Below are positions 18,028-26,192 of a DNA stretch of 32,830 nucleotides, one piece after another. The notes beneath the pieces were generated by a model. It was not told the origin of the DNA, searched no databases, and worked only from the letters and a program-made list of their open reading frames with translations. The stretch spans positions 12,201-45,030 of the forward strand of contig CAQYCU010000009.1 in NCBI GenBank assembly GCA_948919095.1, written 5' to 3'. The position numbers and the translations under genes were made by a program. Position 1 is the first letter of the stretch. Every line of letters starts with the position of its first letter. The stretch comes from an uncultured Clostridia bacterium (GTDB lineage Bacteria > Bacillota > Clostridia > TANB77 > CAG-508).

Positions 18028-18033
18028 AGTTTT

Positions 18034-19771
18034 CTATCTTATTCCTACAATAGGAGAGAAATATGCACTATTGTTAGGAACAGCCCAAATACGGTCAACA
18101 CAAGTCATAGCTGTATATCCATACCATACACCGCCCCAAGGTGAGCATAACCAATAATATTCTTCACTACTATTATCAACATATATATTGCCACGTCCGT
18201 CTTTCTATTTCAACTACATATTGTCCACCTTGAGCTGTATACCCTGGTCTTAATAAATAGCCTGATGCAAAATTATTTCCATCTGCTTTTTTTCCAATTG
18301 AATAAGATAGATAATCTCTTCCAAGCCATGTGTTGTAAGACCTAACAAACATCTCTATACTTGGACCACCAATACATACACACGCCGAACTAGTTGCGTA
18401 ATCTTCCCAATTTTGTGGATCACATAGCCAAAAGCAAGAATTTTTACTTTCTATCTCTTTTGAAACCCTTTGGTCTTCATCATCTCTATACATAGGATTC
18501 ATTCGTTTCATAATTTCTATTCCTTCTTGTGAAGAAGAATAGTTCTCATACATGTTTTGAATTGCTATCTTTTTCTCTGTTTTATTAACATCTCTTTTAA
18601 AATACAAGGTTTTATTACCATATCCAAAATAATTGTCTGCATCATAATAGAATACTCTCCATATTCCTCCTGCTTTTGGATTATAATCAATAATTCTTAT
18701 GCCTATATAATCTTTTAATGTATTTTCATTTACTAATTCCTTAGCTTGTGCAATTGTTATCCCATATATTACATTTACATTTGTTGTTTTATTTGCAGAT
18801 ACATTATCTGTATTATCTGTTGCAGTTACTTTTATTGAATAAGTTGTTTCTTCTCTATTTCCAGTTGGAGTTGTCATTATTTCAACAATTTGTTCTTGTG
18901 TAAATATTCCTGTTCTTTTATCCTCTGGTATTCCTTCTAGTAAAGTATCTTGTGTTGAACTTATTGTATAATTAAAATGATGAATTCCTGAGCCTTCTTG
19001 CCCTAATGCATCTCTGTCATGTCCAGTTGCACTAAATTTTATTTTTAATCCCTCAGCTTCTGCTGTCAATATTTCTACTGTTGGTGCTGTTCCATCTCTT
19101 TTTATTACTATATTTATTATTTTTTCTGCTTTCTTTCCATTACTATCAGTTGCTGTTATTTTTATATCAGTATCTTCTGAAATATTATTTATAATGTAAT
19201 CTCCACCTGTTGTTGGGAATCCTGATATTATTGTTGAGCCCTTCGTGACTGTTGCTGTTGAATTTGTTATTGTTCCACCACTATAAGTTCTAATTACTCC
19301 ACTTACTAATATTGTTTCTCCTTGCTTTACCCATCCATCATTTCCAGTTACTATAGTTGTTATAATTACTCCATCTGCTGGTCCAATATAGTCAACTATT
19401 TTTGGTATACTTCTATCAATTTCAAAAATGTATCCATCTACTATTACATTTTGTAAGTTTTTATTTGGCTTTTCTTTAGGTAAAAGCTCTCCTTCTATTT
19501 CTGCTATTTTATTGTCTAATTCTTCATCAGTTAGTCCTGTTGTATATTTTTGAATTTGAGCATCACTTAATGCTATTTCTAAAGTTTCTCTTGCTTTAGC
19601 CTGCCCATATTTATCTGTAGCTTGTTCTGCTCTACTAAATATTCCATTTTGGTTAAATACTGCACTTAAAGAAACTGCAGCTAAAATAAGTAGAACAATA
19701 ATTGTAACAATTAGCGCTACTAAAGTAATTCCTTTTGTGTCTTTTAATTTTTTTCCAATGTTCTTTTTCAT
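18034..19771 (-). CDS. Large type IV pseudopilin-like surface protein, in two frames joined by a +1 shift at CGG
   Basis: The N-terminus has a class III prepilin signal: basic leader, KG at the cleavage point, then ITLVALIVTIIVLLILAAVS, so it should be processed by a prepilin peptidase. Two or three Ig-like/repeat segments follow (about residues 130-330), then a C-terminal adhesin-like domain. The zero frame stops at 18176 after ..VVEIERRTWQYIC. Skipping the C of the CGG at 18197-18199 continues for 54 residues including YYWLCSPWGGVWYGY and ending FSPIVGIR, an aromatic/Cys-rich end resembling C-termini of similar gut Clostridia proteins, and stops just before the terminator (total about 578 aa). 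AAAGGAGAG precedes the ATG. It stands alone, divergent from an XRE gene. The ligand is unknown. Confidence 0.7.
18197..18199 (-). other. In-frame CGG codon, predicted +1 frameshift site 3
   Basis: Codons read GAA AGA CGG ACG TGG and reach TGA seven codons after CGG. Skipping the C gives AGA-GGA-CGT-GGC-AAT (R-G-R-G-N) and an open frame to 18034, just before the hairpin terminator. Confidence 0.65.
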
Positions 19772-19834
19772 CTTTTCTCTCCTTTATCTATTATTCATGC
19801 ATATTTCGTCATATGCTTTATAGTTATATTTATA

Positions 19835-19863
19835 TATTATCTCAAAGTACTATAAAAAGTCAA
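19835..19863 (-). promoter_or_regulatory. Candidate promoter of the pseudopilin-like gene
   Basis: TTGACT and ATAATA on the minus strand separated by 17 nt, about 65 nt upstream of the start. The AGTACT palindrome within the spacer is a possible binding site for the divergently encoded XRE regulator; that link is inference. Confidence 0.5.
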
Positions 19864-19914
19864 TATATGATTTAAAATAATATAAAAATATTATTTATAA
19901 TAATAGGAGATTAT

Positions 19915-20250
19915 ATGAAAGAATTATATTTATGTAATTTAAAAAAGGCTAGAGAAAGTCGTGGAATAACTCAAGTGAGGTTATCTGTTGAACTTGAAAT
20001 TGCTCAAGAAACAATTAGTGGTTATGAAATAGGTCGTATATGTCCTAGTGTACCAGTATTATTAAAAATTGCTAATTTTTTAAATGTTTCAACAGATTAT
20101 TTACTTGGTAGAATTGAAAATGATATCCCTATTAAAAGTGATATTTCTAATGTGGAAAATCAATTATTGTTTGATTTTAAAAATCTAAATGAAAAAAATA
20201 AAAAAGACTTACTTTGGTATTTGAGTGCTTTGAAAAATAAGAATATATAA
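19915..20250 (+). CDS. XRE-family helix-turn-helix transcriptional regulator
   Basis: A 111-aa protein with a Cro/CI-type HTH over residues 6-66: LKKARESRGITQVRLSVEL, then AQETISGYEIGR and VLLKIANFLNVSTDYLLGR, followed by a short C-terminal tail (about 67-111) likely for dimerisation. An AGGAGAT ribosome binding site lies just before the ATG. It is divergent from the pseudopilin-like gene with a 143-nt shared region, so it could regulate that gene or itself. Codon use is A/T-rich like the host. It is probably a stand-alone or element-derived repressor; no phage genes are near. Confidence 0.88.
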   Translation: MKELYLCNLKKARESRGITQVRLSVELEIAQETISGYEIGRICPSVPVLLKIANFLNVSTDYLLGRIENDIPIKSDISNVENQLLFDFKNLNEKNKKDLLWYLSALKNKNI

Positions 20251-20290
20251 GATTTAATTTTATTATTTATAAAATAGTTTCTAACAAAAT

Positions 20291-20325
20291 AAACGAATGG
20301 AGCGCCTAAGCGCCCCTATTCGTTT
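20291..20325. terminator. Bidirectional terminator of cassette ORF 1 and the XRE gene
   Basis: AAACGAAT / ATTCGTTT arms enclose a GC-rich inner stem (GCGC / GCGC). The hairpin overlaps the stop codon of the minus-strand ORF and is followed by T-rich sequence in that direction (TTTATTTTG). It could also end XRE transcription. Confidence 0.75.
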
Positions 20326-20690
20326 TACAGTGTGCTGAGCCATTTGTTAATCGTGTGCTCGAAGAGCTTCATCAGCCCGTAAGCAACCATGAAACCGCCA
20401 ATTAACCAGCCAGTGTAAGCCCAGATGAACCAAAGGTTCATGTTCTCGCTTACGATGCCAAACGGCAGCACCTTGTTGAAGTGAGCAACCACACAGTGGA
20501 TGCCCATGGTAAGCATTGCAATCGCAAAAATCTTGCCGAGGAGAAACCAGTATACCATCCAGTATTCCCTCATATGGTTGAAGAACTTGCAAATGATGTT
20601 TCTTACGTTGTCGTGTGCCTTGTCATTCTTCCGAATTGCCTTTACATAGAGAGACTCAATGATTTCGTTGATTTCTTGATAATTTTTCAT
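20325..20690 (-). CDS. Small membrane protein of unknown function in a GC-richer cassette
   Basis: A 121-aa protein that I do not recognise. The first 40 residues are charged (KNYQEINEIIESLYVKAI), followed by two hydrophobic segments (about residues 44-66, WYWFLLGKIFAIAMLT-like, and 85-109, LWFIWAYTGWLIGGFMVAYG) and a short charged tail, so it is predicted to be an integral membrane protein. Base and codon composition differ sharply from neighbours: many GGC, AAC, CTG, CAC codons and one in-frame CGG, in a 27-30% GC setting. It has its own consensus promoter, an AGGTG ribosome binding site and its own terminator, so it looks like a self-contained, horizontally acquired gene. Confidence 0.65.
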   Translation of the reverse strand: MKNYQEINEIIESLYVKAIRKNDKAHDNVRNIICKFFNHMREYWMVYWFLLGKIFAIAMLTMGIHCVVAHFNKVLPFGIVSENMNLWFIWAYTGWLIGGFMVAYGLMKLFEHTINKWLSTL

Positions 20691-20727
20691 GTTGTAAACA
20701 CCTCATAAATAAATTTTGGGTAATTAT

Positions 20728-20756
20728 ATTATACCATTTTATAGCAAAAATTGCAA
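20728..20756 (-). promoter_or_regulatory. Promoter of cassette ORF 1
   Basis: TTGCAA and TATAAT on the minus strand with a 17-nt spacer, starting directly after the stop codon of the YhgE-like gene. The -35, -10 and spacer length are the same as for cassette ORF 2 at 26505-26533. Confidence 0.8.
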
Positions 20757-20759
20757 CTT

Positions 20760-23105
20760 TCATTCCGTTATGTAAACCATTGCTGAGTTTGCTAATTTAT
20801 CATTTGCAACTGTTTCATTTGTTTTATTATTACTTGATACTGCTTTTTCGTTTTTTTCCTTTTTCAGACTGTCTATTATTGTTATAAATGAAACTTCTCC
20901 ATTGTCTTTGTCGTTTATCTTTGTAAATGTTTTATATTGTTCTGCCAGATTTTTAAGTGCTTTTACTCTCTCGTCAATGTCTTTTACATTTCCATATACT
21001 AAATTATATATTTTAGAAATTCCTTCATTGTCGAATTTTGTCATACCTTCTGTAAGTATATTTGTTCCTTTGGTAAGTGCTGTACTTCCATTAGTTAGTT
21101 GTGATAATGCAGTTTTCAATTCTGCAATTCCGTTATCTACTGCTGATATTGTTGTTTCATATTTTGCAAGTTCCATGTCTAATATTTTGTCTATATTTTC
21201 TCCGCTTAATTGCGCTTTTACTAAATTTGTCGCAATTTCTGTTGCTAAGTTTGAAGTGTATTGCTCTGCTAAAGTTGTTGCTGTTTTGTCAGCTATTTCA
21301 TCAATTGTTACTAATAATTCTTTTTTTACATATTCTTCAATCTCAATATCATTTGATAAAGTTAATTTTATATTTTTTATTAAATTTTGTTGGATTGATT
21401 TTTTTATAGCATTGATTTGAGCTTCACTCATACTATTTTTTATTTTCGCAGCTACTGTATTTGCATATTGCATAATTGCTGTATTTAATTCTTTGTTTGA
21501 TGAAATCTTGCTAGTTATCTCCACTAGTACTTCTGTAATAGTGTCATCAATTTTTGTTTCAACATTATTTATTGTACCAACGACCGTGTTTGATATTAGT
21601 TTTTTCACATTATTTAGTGCATCATTATATGCCATTTGTTTTGCTTGTTCTTCTGTGATTTGACCTGATACTATTGCATTTTGATAATAATTTTGTATTA
21701 TACCTGGAACCATTGCTTGAGCCATTTTATTTACTTCTTCTTGCTCTTGTTTGCTCAAAAGTTTCATTGGGTCTTTTTCTGCTTGTGTTTTTACATTTTG
21801 TGTGTTTGTTTTTATTTCAGCCATTTTACTATTTAATATAGTTTGAATATCATTCATTACTATTGTTTTTATTGCTGTTTCTAATGTTTGAATTTCTTCT
21901 GTATCAAGCATATTATTTATTATTATTTGTATATCTTTTTCTAGTGCTTTTTCGACATCTTCTGGCACAACTGGTTCACCATTTTCTATCTCTTGTAGCT
22001 TTTCATTTATTGCTTGCTGTGTTAGTGCTTTTGTTGTATATATTGTTGAATTTTCAATGTCTTTTATGTTTTCATGTACTACTTTTTTTGCTTCTTGTTC
22101 TGCTTGTTTTTCAAGTTCTGGCATAATTGATTTTAATTCTTGGTTTAATATTTTTATTATTTGAGCTTTTATGTCATCTTTTGTAGAATATTTGCTTCTT
22201 TCACTTTCGTATAGAGATATTTTTGAGTTTAACTCTTTTGATAGTTGATGTATTCCGCTATTTAGTTGATATGCTCCATCACGTAAGTTTTTGCTTCCAT
22301 CTACTAACATATTGCTTGCTTCTTTTAGTTCATTTGCTTGGCTATATATTTTATCTAAATCATCTAATACATTTAAGTCATTTTTTCCTAAAATTTTTGC
22401 GGTTGTATATGATATAATATTGTTCATTTCAAAGTTTTTTGCTTCCATTTCAATTATAATTGAGCTTGGAATTTCTATTTTTTCTTTTGATAGATTAAGA
22501 CTTTCTTGTAATCCAGGCATTGCTATTCCTATCGCTACTGTTTTTGTTCCATTATCAATTATTTTTCCGTTTGTTATTTTTATATTTTCATTGTTATTTT
22601 TGTCAATTATCGTTCCTGCAACTACTACAAAGGGGGTGTACATAGTCGAATTTTGTCCATTTATTGTTACTGTATGTTTTTCATTATTAGTATATTCTAT
22701 TGTAATTTTTACTTTTCCACTTTTTCCAACAATTTCTTTAGCTGATATTTCCATTCCATCTAATTCATATTTTATTTTACATGTTACTGGTGTTTCTTTT
22801 TCTGTTTCTCCTTGATATTGTACGGCTTTTCCATTTGATTTCCATATAATTTTGTCTTCATCTCTAGTAAATTCCTCATCTCCATTTGTGTTTTTTATAT
22901 TTAACAAGTTTGTTATATCTTCTAGTAATTCGCTTTTATTGTCATTTGATATTTTGGTAGATACTATAGTTGAATATGGATTTGAATTATTATCTATCTT
23001 TGTATAAACGGTTTCTTCTTTAGTGTTTGCTAATACTGGCATTGAGTATAAGCACATTGTTCCTAGTAGCATTGACGCTACTGCTTTTTTTCTAATTTCT
23101 TTCAT
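20760..23105 (-). CDS. Secreted YhgE/Pip-like coiled-coil protein
   Basis: A 781-aa protein with a signal peptide (KKAVASMLLGTMCLYSMPVLA, residues about 6-26), a beta-rich N-terminal third, then a long helical region. Repeats such as LVDGSKNLRDGAYQLNSGIHQL near residue 265 and LTNGSTALTKGTNILTEGM near 695 are the heptad-like pattern of the YhgE/Pip extracytoplasmic domain. It has no obvious C-terminal membrane anchor. It follows an MMPL exporter by 76 nt and both lie under a TetR-controlled promoter, so it likely acts outside the membrane as partner or cargo scaffold of that transporter, a role also suggested for YhgE-like proteins near RND-type exporters. The exact function is not established. 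Confidence 0.7.
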   Translation of the reverse strand: MKEIRKKAVASMLLGTMCLYSMPVLANTKEETVYTKIDNNSNPYSTIVSTKISNDNKSELLEDITNLLNIKNTNGDEEFTRDEDKIIWKSNGKAVQYQGETEKETPVTCKIKYELDGMEISAKEIVGKSGKVKITIEYTNNEKHTVTINGQNSTMYTPFVVVAGTIIDKNNNENIKITNGKIIDNGTKTVAIGIAMPGLQESLNLSKEKIEIPSSIIIEMEAKNFEMNNIISYTTAKILGKNDLNVLDDLDKIYSQANELKEASNMLVDGSKNLRDGAYQLNSGIHQLSKELNSKISLYESERSKYSTKDDIKAQIIKILNQELKSIMPELEKQAEQEAKKVVHENIKDIENSTIYTTKALTQQAINEKLQEIENGEPVVPEDVEKALEKDIQIIINNMLDTEEIQTLETAIKTIVMNDIQTILNSKMAEIKTNTQNVKTQAEKDPMKLLSKQEQEEVNKMAQAMVPGIIQNYYQNAIVSGQITEEQAKQMAYNDALNNVKKLISNTVVGTINNVETKIDDTITEVLVEITSKISSNKELNTAIMQYANTVAAKIKNSMSEAQINAIKKSIQQNLIKNIKLTLSNDIEIEEYVKKELLVTIDEIADKTATTLAEQYTSNLATEIATNLVKAQLSGENIDKILDMELAKYETTISAVDNGIAELKTALSQLTNGSTALTKGTNILTEGMTKFDNEGISKIYNLVYGNVKDIDERVKALKNLAEQYKTFTKINDKDNGEVSFITIIDSLKKEKNEKAVSSNNKTNETVANDKLANSAMVYITE

Positions 23106-23181
23106 AATTTTCTCCCTTTCGCTCGCTTTTCTCGTTCATCGCCGTCCATGATTTTATTCTAAAATCATGTTCGTCAAATCA
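23106..23181 (-). repeat. Structured spacer with hairpin (shared repeat, copy 1)
   Basis: The spacer between the MMPL and YhgE-like genes contains a perfect 10-bp hairpin (CATGATTTTA / TAAAATCATG at 23147-23156 and 23160-23169) next to GCGATGAACGAG and GCGAGCGAAAGGGAG on the minus strand. The order and wording resemble the rpoB-rpoC spacer at 30356-30467, so I call it a related interspersed repeat. Confidence 0.5.
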
Positions 23182-25251
23182 TTATTTATTTTTATTATTA
23201 ATTCCTAATGTTGTTTTACATATGGCTTTGTCAAATACTAATAAAAACGCTGGTAATACTGTAATTACAGTAATCATACTGATTATTGCTCCACGTGCCA
23301 TTAACGTACATAATGAACCTATCATTTCTATTTTTGAGTACGCTCCTACTCCAAATGTTGCTCCAAAGAAGCATAAGGCACTTACTACTATTGAATTTAT
23401 TGATGTCCCTAGTGAATAGTCCATTGCTTGCTTTTTATCATTTCCTTCTTTTCTTTTTTCAATAAATTTAGTTGTTATTAATATTGCATAATCAATTGTT
23501 GCTCCTAATTGAATTGTTCCTATTACTATTGATGCAATAAATGGTATAACCGTTTTTGTGTATGCTGGTATTCCCATATTTATAAATATTGCAAATTCAA
23601 TTGTGGACATTAGTATTACAGGTAAACTTATAGATTTTAATACTACAAACATTATTACAAATATTACTCCAATTGATACCCAGTTCACCCAATTAAAGTC
23701 GTGGTCGCTTATTTCTACTAAGTCTTTCATTAGTGGTCCTTCACCTGCAAGTATTGAATTTTCATCATATGCTTTTGTTATTTCATTTACTTTGGCAATT
23801 TGCTCATTTAATTCATCTGTTGCTAGTTCGTATTTTGAACTTATTAATATTAATTGATATTTATCTGTTTTAAATATATCTTTTATATCATCTGGTAGAA
23901 TATCTACAGGAGTTGATGTCCCTAGCAGTTTTTCATAACTAAGTATTGATGTTATTCCATCTAGGCTTTCTATTTCTTTTGTCATTTCATTTATTTTATA
24001 CTCTGGTATATTTCTATCAATTAGTAATAATTCTGTTGTTACTATGTCGAATTTCTCTTGTAATTCATTATTTGCTTGAATACTTTGAAGTGTGTCTGGC
24101 AATGATTTGTCTAAGTTATAATATACTTCTGTATTTGAGTATCCATATAATGCAAATGGCAATATAATTAAAAATGCTACTATTATTGCTTTGTTATGTT
24201 TTATATTAAATTCCTTTAGATGATTGAACTTTGGAAGTATCTCTTTATGTTTTGTTTTTTCAATTGCTTTATCACATAGTAATAACATTGCTGGCAAAAT
24301 AAATATTACACATAGTACTCCAAATAGTACTCCTTTTGCCATTACTATACCTATGTCTTTTCCTAAAGTTAAGTTCATACTGCATAAAGCTAAAAAACCT
24401 GCTATTGTTGTAGTTGCACTTCCTAATACTGATGTCATTGTTGTTTTTATTGCTTTGCTCATTGCTTCATCATTGTTACTTGTCTTTTCTTTTTCTTCTT
24501 TATAGCTATGGTATAAAAATATTGCAAAGTCCATTGTTACCCCTAATTGTAATACTGCACTTATTGCTTTTGTTATGTATGAAATTTGTCCTAAAAATAC
24601 GTTTGTTCCCATATTGTAAAGTATTGCTATTCCTATGTTTAGTAATAATAATATTGGTGCTAAGTATGAATCTAGTGCTAGCTCCAAAACTATTATACAT
24701 AGTAATACTGCAATTACTACATATATTGTTATTTCTGAATTTGATAAATCTCTTGTGTCTATTAGTGCCGCTGACATTCCGCTTATTTTACAATGTTCAT
24801 CTGTTATTTCTCTTAAATCACTTATTGTTTTCATTGTTGCATCTGATGATATTGCTTCTTTAAAAGTTGCTAATATTACTGTACTGTTGTCTTTGTATAT
24901 TTTTTCTTTTATATTATCTGGTATTGTTTCTATTGGTATGGCTGTTCCTGTTATGTCTGCAACTGATATAACTTTTTGTACATTGTCTAATTTTCGAATC
25001 TTTTCCTCTAACTGTATTATGTCTTTTGCTTCCATCTTTTCAACGATAATCATAGAAAATGAACCCATACTAAAGTCACTTTTTAAGATATTCTGGCCTT
25101 GTACTGTTTCTACTTCTTCTGGCAAATATGCTAGTATGTCATAGTTTATTTTTGTAGCTTTCATTCCTATAATTGAAGGTATTAGCAATATCAATGCAAT
25201 TACTAATATTGACTTCTTGTGTTTACAAATAAACTCTCCTAGTTTTAACAT
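23182..25251 (-). CDS. MMPL/RND-family exporter
   Basis: A 689-aa membrane transporter with two MMPL modules. Each has one leading transmembrane helix, a large extracytoplasmic loop and a five-helix bundle: module 1 loop about residues 30-165 (NYDILAYLPEEVETVQGQN), module 2 loop about 375-510 (NTEVYYNLDKSLPDTLQS). The helix motifs GVTMDFAIFLYHSY and GATIDYAILITTKF carry the Asp residues thought to couple proton flow. Such proteins export lipids, glycolipids or hydrophobic drugs. It is divergent from a TetR regulator, with operators at the shared promoters, and is followed by a YhgE-like secreted protein. AAGGAGG precedes the ATG. The substrate cannot be predicted. Confidence 0.9.
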   Translation of the reverse strand: MLKLGEFICKHKKSILVIALILLIPSIIGMKATKINYDILAYLPEEVETVQGQNILKSDFSMGSFSMIIVEKMEAKDIIQLEEKIRKLDNVQKVISVADITGTAIPIETIPDNIKEKIYKDNSTVILATFKEAISSDATMKTISDLREITDEHCKISGMSAALIDTRDLSNSEITIYVVIAVLLCIIVLELALDSYLAPILLLLNIGIAILYNMGTNVFLGQISYITKAISAVLQLGVTMDFAIFLYHSYKEEKEKTSNNDEAMSKAIKTTMTSVLGSATTTIAGFLALCSMNLTLGKDIGIVMAKGVLFGVLCVIFILPAMLLLCDKAIEKTKHKEILPKFNHLKEFNIKHNKAIIVAFLIILPFALYGYSNTEVYYNLDKSLPDTLQSIQANNELQEKFDIVTTELLLIDRNIPEYKINEMTKEIESLDGITSILSYEKLLGTSTPVDILPDDIKDIFKTDKYQLILISSKYELATDELNEQIAKVNEITKAYDENSILAGEGPLMKDLVEISDHDFNWVNWVSIGVIFVIMFVVLKSISLPVILMSTIEFAIFINMGIPAYTKTVIPFIASIVIGTIQLGATIDYAILITTKFIEKRKEGNDKKQAMDYSLGTSINSIVVSALCFFGATFGVGAYSKIEMIGSLCTLMARGAIISMITVITVLPAFLLVFDKAICKTTLGINNKNK

Positions 25252-25295
25252 TTACGTTTTTCCTCCTTTTTACTTGTGTATTGTTTGCCTATTTA

Positions 25296-25308
25296 TGACT
25301 AACGGTCA
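25296..25308. promoter_or_regulatory. TetR-type operator 1
   Basis: TGACTAACGGTCA, an imperfect palindrome (TGAC-N5-GTCA). It lies near the expected transcription start of the exporter operon. Confidence 0.7.
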
Positions 25309-25314
25309 TTTCAT

Positions 25315-25343
25315 ATTATATGATAAAAATGACTAATAGTCAA
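25315..25343 (-). promoter_or_regulatory. Promoter of the exporter operon
   Basis: TTGACT and TATAAT on the minus strand with a 17-nt spacer; the -35 lies inside operator 2. Repressor binding there would block RNA polymerase. Confidence 0.8.
25330..25342. promoter_or_regulatory. TetR-type operator 2
   Basis: TGACTAATAGTCA, a perfect palindrome around a central A. It covers the -35 of the exporter promoter. Confidence 0.8.
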
Positions 25344-25370
25344 TATTTTTTTTAAAAATTTTTAATTTTA

Positions 25371-25400
25371 TTGACTAAAGGTCATTTTTAGTTGTATAAT
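25371..25400 (+). promoter_or_regulatory. Promoter of the TetR gene
   Basis: TTGACT and TATAAT on the plus strand with an 18-nt spacer, about 75 nt upstream of the regulator start. Operator 3 overlaps its -35, which predicts autorepression. Confidence 0.8.
25372..25384. promoter_or_regulatory. TetR-type operator 3
   Basis: TGACTAAAGGTCA, an imperfect palindrome of the same form as operators 1 and 2, overlapping the -35 element of the regulator's own promoter. Confidence 0.75.
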
Positions 25401-25474
25401 AATTATAGTTATTATCAGTTTTTAATATATTGCAATATTTCTATTATTATGGTTTTTTATAAAAAGGATTTAAA

Positions 25475-26092
25475 ATGAAAAAAAGAATTGAGTTGGTTGA
25501 TACTAACAGTAAAGTTGATAAACAAAATAGGCTTTTAGAAGAAGCTTTTAAGTTATTTATGTCAAAAGGTATTAAAGATACTTCTATTCAAGATATTGTT
25601 GATAATGCAAATGTTGCTAAAGGTACTTTTTATTTGTATTTTAATGATAAATATGAACTTCGTGATGTTTTAATTATTAAGCATTCTCAAAAGCTTTTTA
25701 ATAGTGCTTTAAAAAAGCTTGAAAAAAATAAGATTGATGGATTTTCTGAACAAATTATTTTCATTATTGATTATGTTATTGATGAACTTACTAAAAATCC
25801 ATTACTTTTACAATTTATTTCTAAAAATTTAGGCCTTGGAATTTATAATAAGTTTATTGCTACTTTACGTTCTAATATTAATGAACAAAAAAATGGTGTT
25901 TATGATTTATTTTTAAAAGGTGTTGAGGAAAATAATATAAAGCTTGAAAATCCTACTGTTACTTTATTTATGATTATCGAACTTGTTAGTAGTACATGCT
26001 TTACTTGCATTTTGTATAAAGACCCTCTTCCAATTAAAGAATACAAGCCTATTCTTTATAAAGAGATTAAAAAAATGCTTGAAAATAAGTAA
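25475..26092 (+). CDS. TetR/AcrR-family repressor
   Basis: A 205-aa regulator with an N-terminal HTH at residues 17-62: RLLEEAFKLFMSKGIKDTSI then DIVDNANVAKGTFYLYFNDK. The all-helical C-terminal ligand domain is unassignable. It is divergent from the MMPL exporter and YhgE-like genes, and three TGAC-N5-GTCA palindromes lie in the shared region, one on each -35 element, so it very likely represses both itself and the exporter until a ligand binds. AAAAGGA precedes the ATG. The gene is A/T-rich like the host and ends at a strong hairpin. Confidence 0.93.
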   Translation: MKKRIELVDTNSKVDKQNRLLEEAFKLFMSKGIKDTSIQDIVDNANVAKGTFYLYFNDKYELRDVLIIKHSQKLFNSALKKLEKNKIDGFSEQIIFIIDYVIDELTKNPLLLQFISKNLGLGIYNKFIATLRSNINEQKNGVYDLFLKGVEENNIKLENPTVTLFMIIELVSSTCFTCILYKDPLPIKEYKPILYKEIKKMLENK

Positions 26093-26120
26093 TCAAATTT
26101 TGTTATTTTTATATAAAAAC

Positions 26121-26176
26121 GGGGAGAAAATATGCATAATATTGATTTGCATGCATATCTCTCCCCTTGTTTTTTG
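26121..26176. terminator. Bidirectional terminator between TetR gene and cassette ORF 2
   Basis: Arms GGGGAGA..ATATGCAT and ATGCATAT..TCTCCCC form a 15-bp stem followed by TTGTTTTTT on the plus strand. On the minus strand it is followed by GTTTTTATAT, so it can end both converging genes. Confidence 0.9.
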
Positions 26177-26192
26177 CCTGGACTGCTCTTTA

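Noticed and set aside
5524..18199. Simple random sequencing error as the cause of the three frame breaks
   Set aside because: Not excluded, but judged less likely: all three are in the same phase and context, all create the only zero-frame CGG codons of native genes, and each is followed by a glycine codon. A systematic error at AGG could still mimic this, so reads must be checked.
20347..20592. 81-codon open frame overlapping cassette ORF 1 in another frame
   Set aside because: No ribosome binding site and no plausible protein features; the 121-codon frame has the promoter, ribosome binding site and membrane helices.
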